Shown here one piece after another: positions 5,788 through 6,416 of a stretch of 6,416 bases of DNA (its first letter is position 1; every line of letters starts with the position of its first letter). The translations under genes were made by a program, and so were the position numbers. Source of the stretch: Calditrichota bacterium (GTDB lineage: Bacteria > Zhuqueibacterota > Zhuqueibacteria > Zhuqueibacterales > Geothermadaptataceae); contig QQUM01000266.1 of assembly GCA_008501545.1 (NCBI GenBank), forward strand, positions 1-6,416, written 5' to 3'. A model generated the notes under the pieces. The model did not search any database. It was not told the origin of the DNA and was given only the letters and a program-made list of their open reading frames with translations.

Positions 5788-6416
5788 TTATATGCAAATC
5801 TTTAATAAATTTTCATTTTCATTTTTTACTGAAAAAAAAATTGATTTCATCTTGTTTAAATAATTATATGAATAATTATAATTTTCAATTGGTAAATCAT
5901 TTGAATTATAGACTTTGAAAAATAAATTTTCGACTTGAAAGCTATTATTATGGAAAGAAACATATGGTGATAAATGCAAATTGAAACGAAATGGATTATA
6001 ACAGAAGTCATGAACTTGAAAATTCGATAGATCTACAAGTTTAAATTCTCTTTCAAAGCAGAAATCAGCCTTATAATCAACCACTTTTATCCTTATCGTA
6101 TCTTCATCGAAAGCGAGTAATTCGGCTAAAGAATGGTTCTCAAAAGACCAGATATTTTTCTTTCTTTTTACATGATGCTTTTGATGGACTGGAAACAAAG
6201 TGTTGTGGCTTTCTACACTGCGAAATGTATTTCTTTCTTTGAAATCTTTTGTGTAGACATATGTACCGATATCGACGATAATGGGTGTCACCTGGAATGA
6301 GAGTGTAAAACTGCCTAAATCATAGTGATTATGGCCACCTGTACCATTTTGACCTGGTGGCGCACAAGTAACTAACACAGAGAAATTTTGGTTTTTAAGA
6401 AGATAAATTCCACCAT
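5788..6416 (-). CDS. Heparinase II/III-family polysaccharide lyase, C-terminal part (5' end outside window)
   Basis: The C-terminal 208 residues of a larger protein. The frame is open to the window edge: codons before the GTG at 6378 read GGIYLLKNQNFS, the conserved 'GGY..LR..' lead-in of the domain, so 6378 is internal and not a start. Visible motifs, numbered from the window edge: PPGQNGTGGHNHYDLGSF (19-36), PIIVDIGTYVY (44-54) and RNTFRSVESHNT (61-72). These are hallmarks of the Heparinase_II_III C-terminal beta-sandwich. By comparison with Pedobacter heparinase II, His28 would be the catalytic-region His, and His30, Asp48 and His70 would be the metal-site ligands; this mapping is from memory. 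Family members eliminate at uronic-acid linkages, are usually periplasmic or secreted, and total about 550-750 aa. In polysaccharide operons they may trim or clear nascent polymer, as AlgL does for alginate. The tail (about 90-208) is diverged, Asn/Tyr-rich and very AT-rich. The catalytic alpha-barrel half is not visible, so activity cannot be judged. Confidence 0.85.
   Translation of the reverse strand, partial: GGIYLLKNQNFSVLVTCAPPGQNGTGGHNHYDLGSFTLSFQVTPIIVDIGTYVYTKDFKERNTFRSVESHNTLFPVHQKHHVKRKKNIWSFENHSLAELLAFDEDTIRIKVVDYKADFCFEREFKLVDLSNFQVHDFCYNPFRFNLHLSPYVSFHNNSFQVENLFFKVYNSNDLPIENYNYSYNYLNKMKSIFFSVKNENENLLKICI

Noticed and set aside
5860..5884. Short direct repeat of AATAATTATA-like units in the lyase gene
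   Set aside because: It encodes the Tyr/Asn-rich stretch YNYSYNY in a region of about 12% GC. It is too short and low in complexity to call a functional repeat.
6376..6378. GTG at 6378 as the start of a short 196-aa protein
   Set aside because: The frame continues upstream with the conserved GGIYLLKNQNFS lead-in of the heparinase C-terminal domain, so the gene is simply cut by the window edge.

Overview
The window is an internal piece of a surface-polysaccharide locus (O-antigen, capsule or exopolysaccharide). All seven real genes lie on the minus strand and are packed end to end, so it reads as one operon running from high to low coordinates. In transcription order they are: a heparinase II/III-type polysaccharide lyase (5' part outside the window), a Wzy-like multispan polymerase, a family-4-type glycosyltransferase, three consecutive UDP-amino-sugar genes, and the first 56 codons of another probable glycosyltransferase that runs off position 1.

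The three sugar genes are the most informative part. The first encodes a CapE/WbjB/WbvB/FnlA-type UDP-GlcNAc 4,6-dehydratase/5-epimerase. The second encodes an RmlD-like reductase. The third encodes a non-hydrolysing UDP-HexNAc 2-epimerase of the WbvD/FnlC/CapG branch. Together they should convert UDP-GlcNAc to a UDP-2-acetamido-2,6-dideoxy-L-hexose. The middle enzyme is a short (about 305 aa) RmlD-like protein. It does not have the longer reductase-plus-cupin form of CapF/WbjC/FnlB. The set therefore fits the UDP-L-RhaNAc to UDP-L-QuiNAc route (Vibrio cholerae O37 WbvB/WbvR/WbvD) better than the UDP-L-FucNAc route. This is inference from family architecture, not proof.

The junctions are very tight: two 8-nt overlaps, two 1-nt gaps, and gaps of 20 and about 36 nt. 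There is no room for an internal terminator, and I see no promoter, RNA gene, mobile element, CRISPR array or long repeat. Composition is mosaic. The lyase, polymerase and first glycosyltransferase are very AT-rich (60-base blocks hand-counted at about 12-17% GC). From the dehydratase gene downwards GC rises (blocks counted at 45% and 55%). The step falls almost exactly at the start of the dehydratase gene. This is the usual pattern of a polysaccharide locus assembled from modules: serotype-specific polymerase/transferase genes joined to a more widely shared sugar-nucleotide cassette.

The organism cannot be named from this window. A bacterium with Wzy-dependent polysaccharide assembly, most likely Gram-negative, is the best reading. 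The pathway genes are known from Proteobacteria such as Vibrio, Escherichia and Pseudomonas, and also from Staphylococcus. I found no wholly new system. The most notable points are the predicted L-QuiNAc/L-RhaNAc cassette, a lyase gene directly abutting the polymerase gene, and the sharp composition junction.
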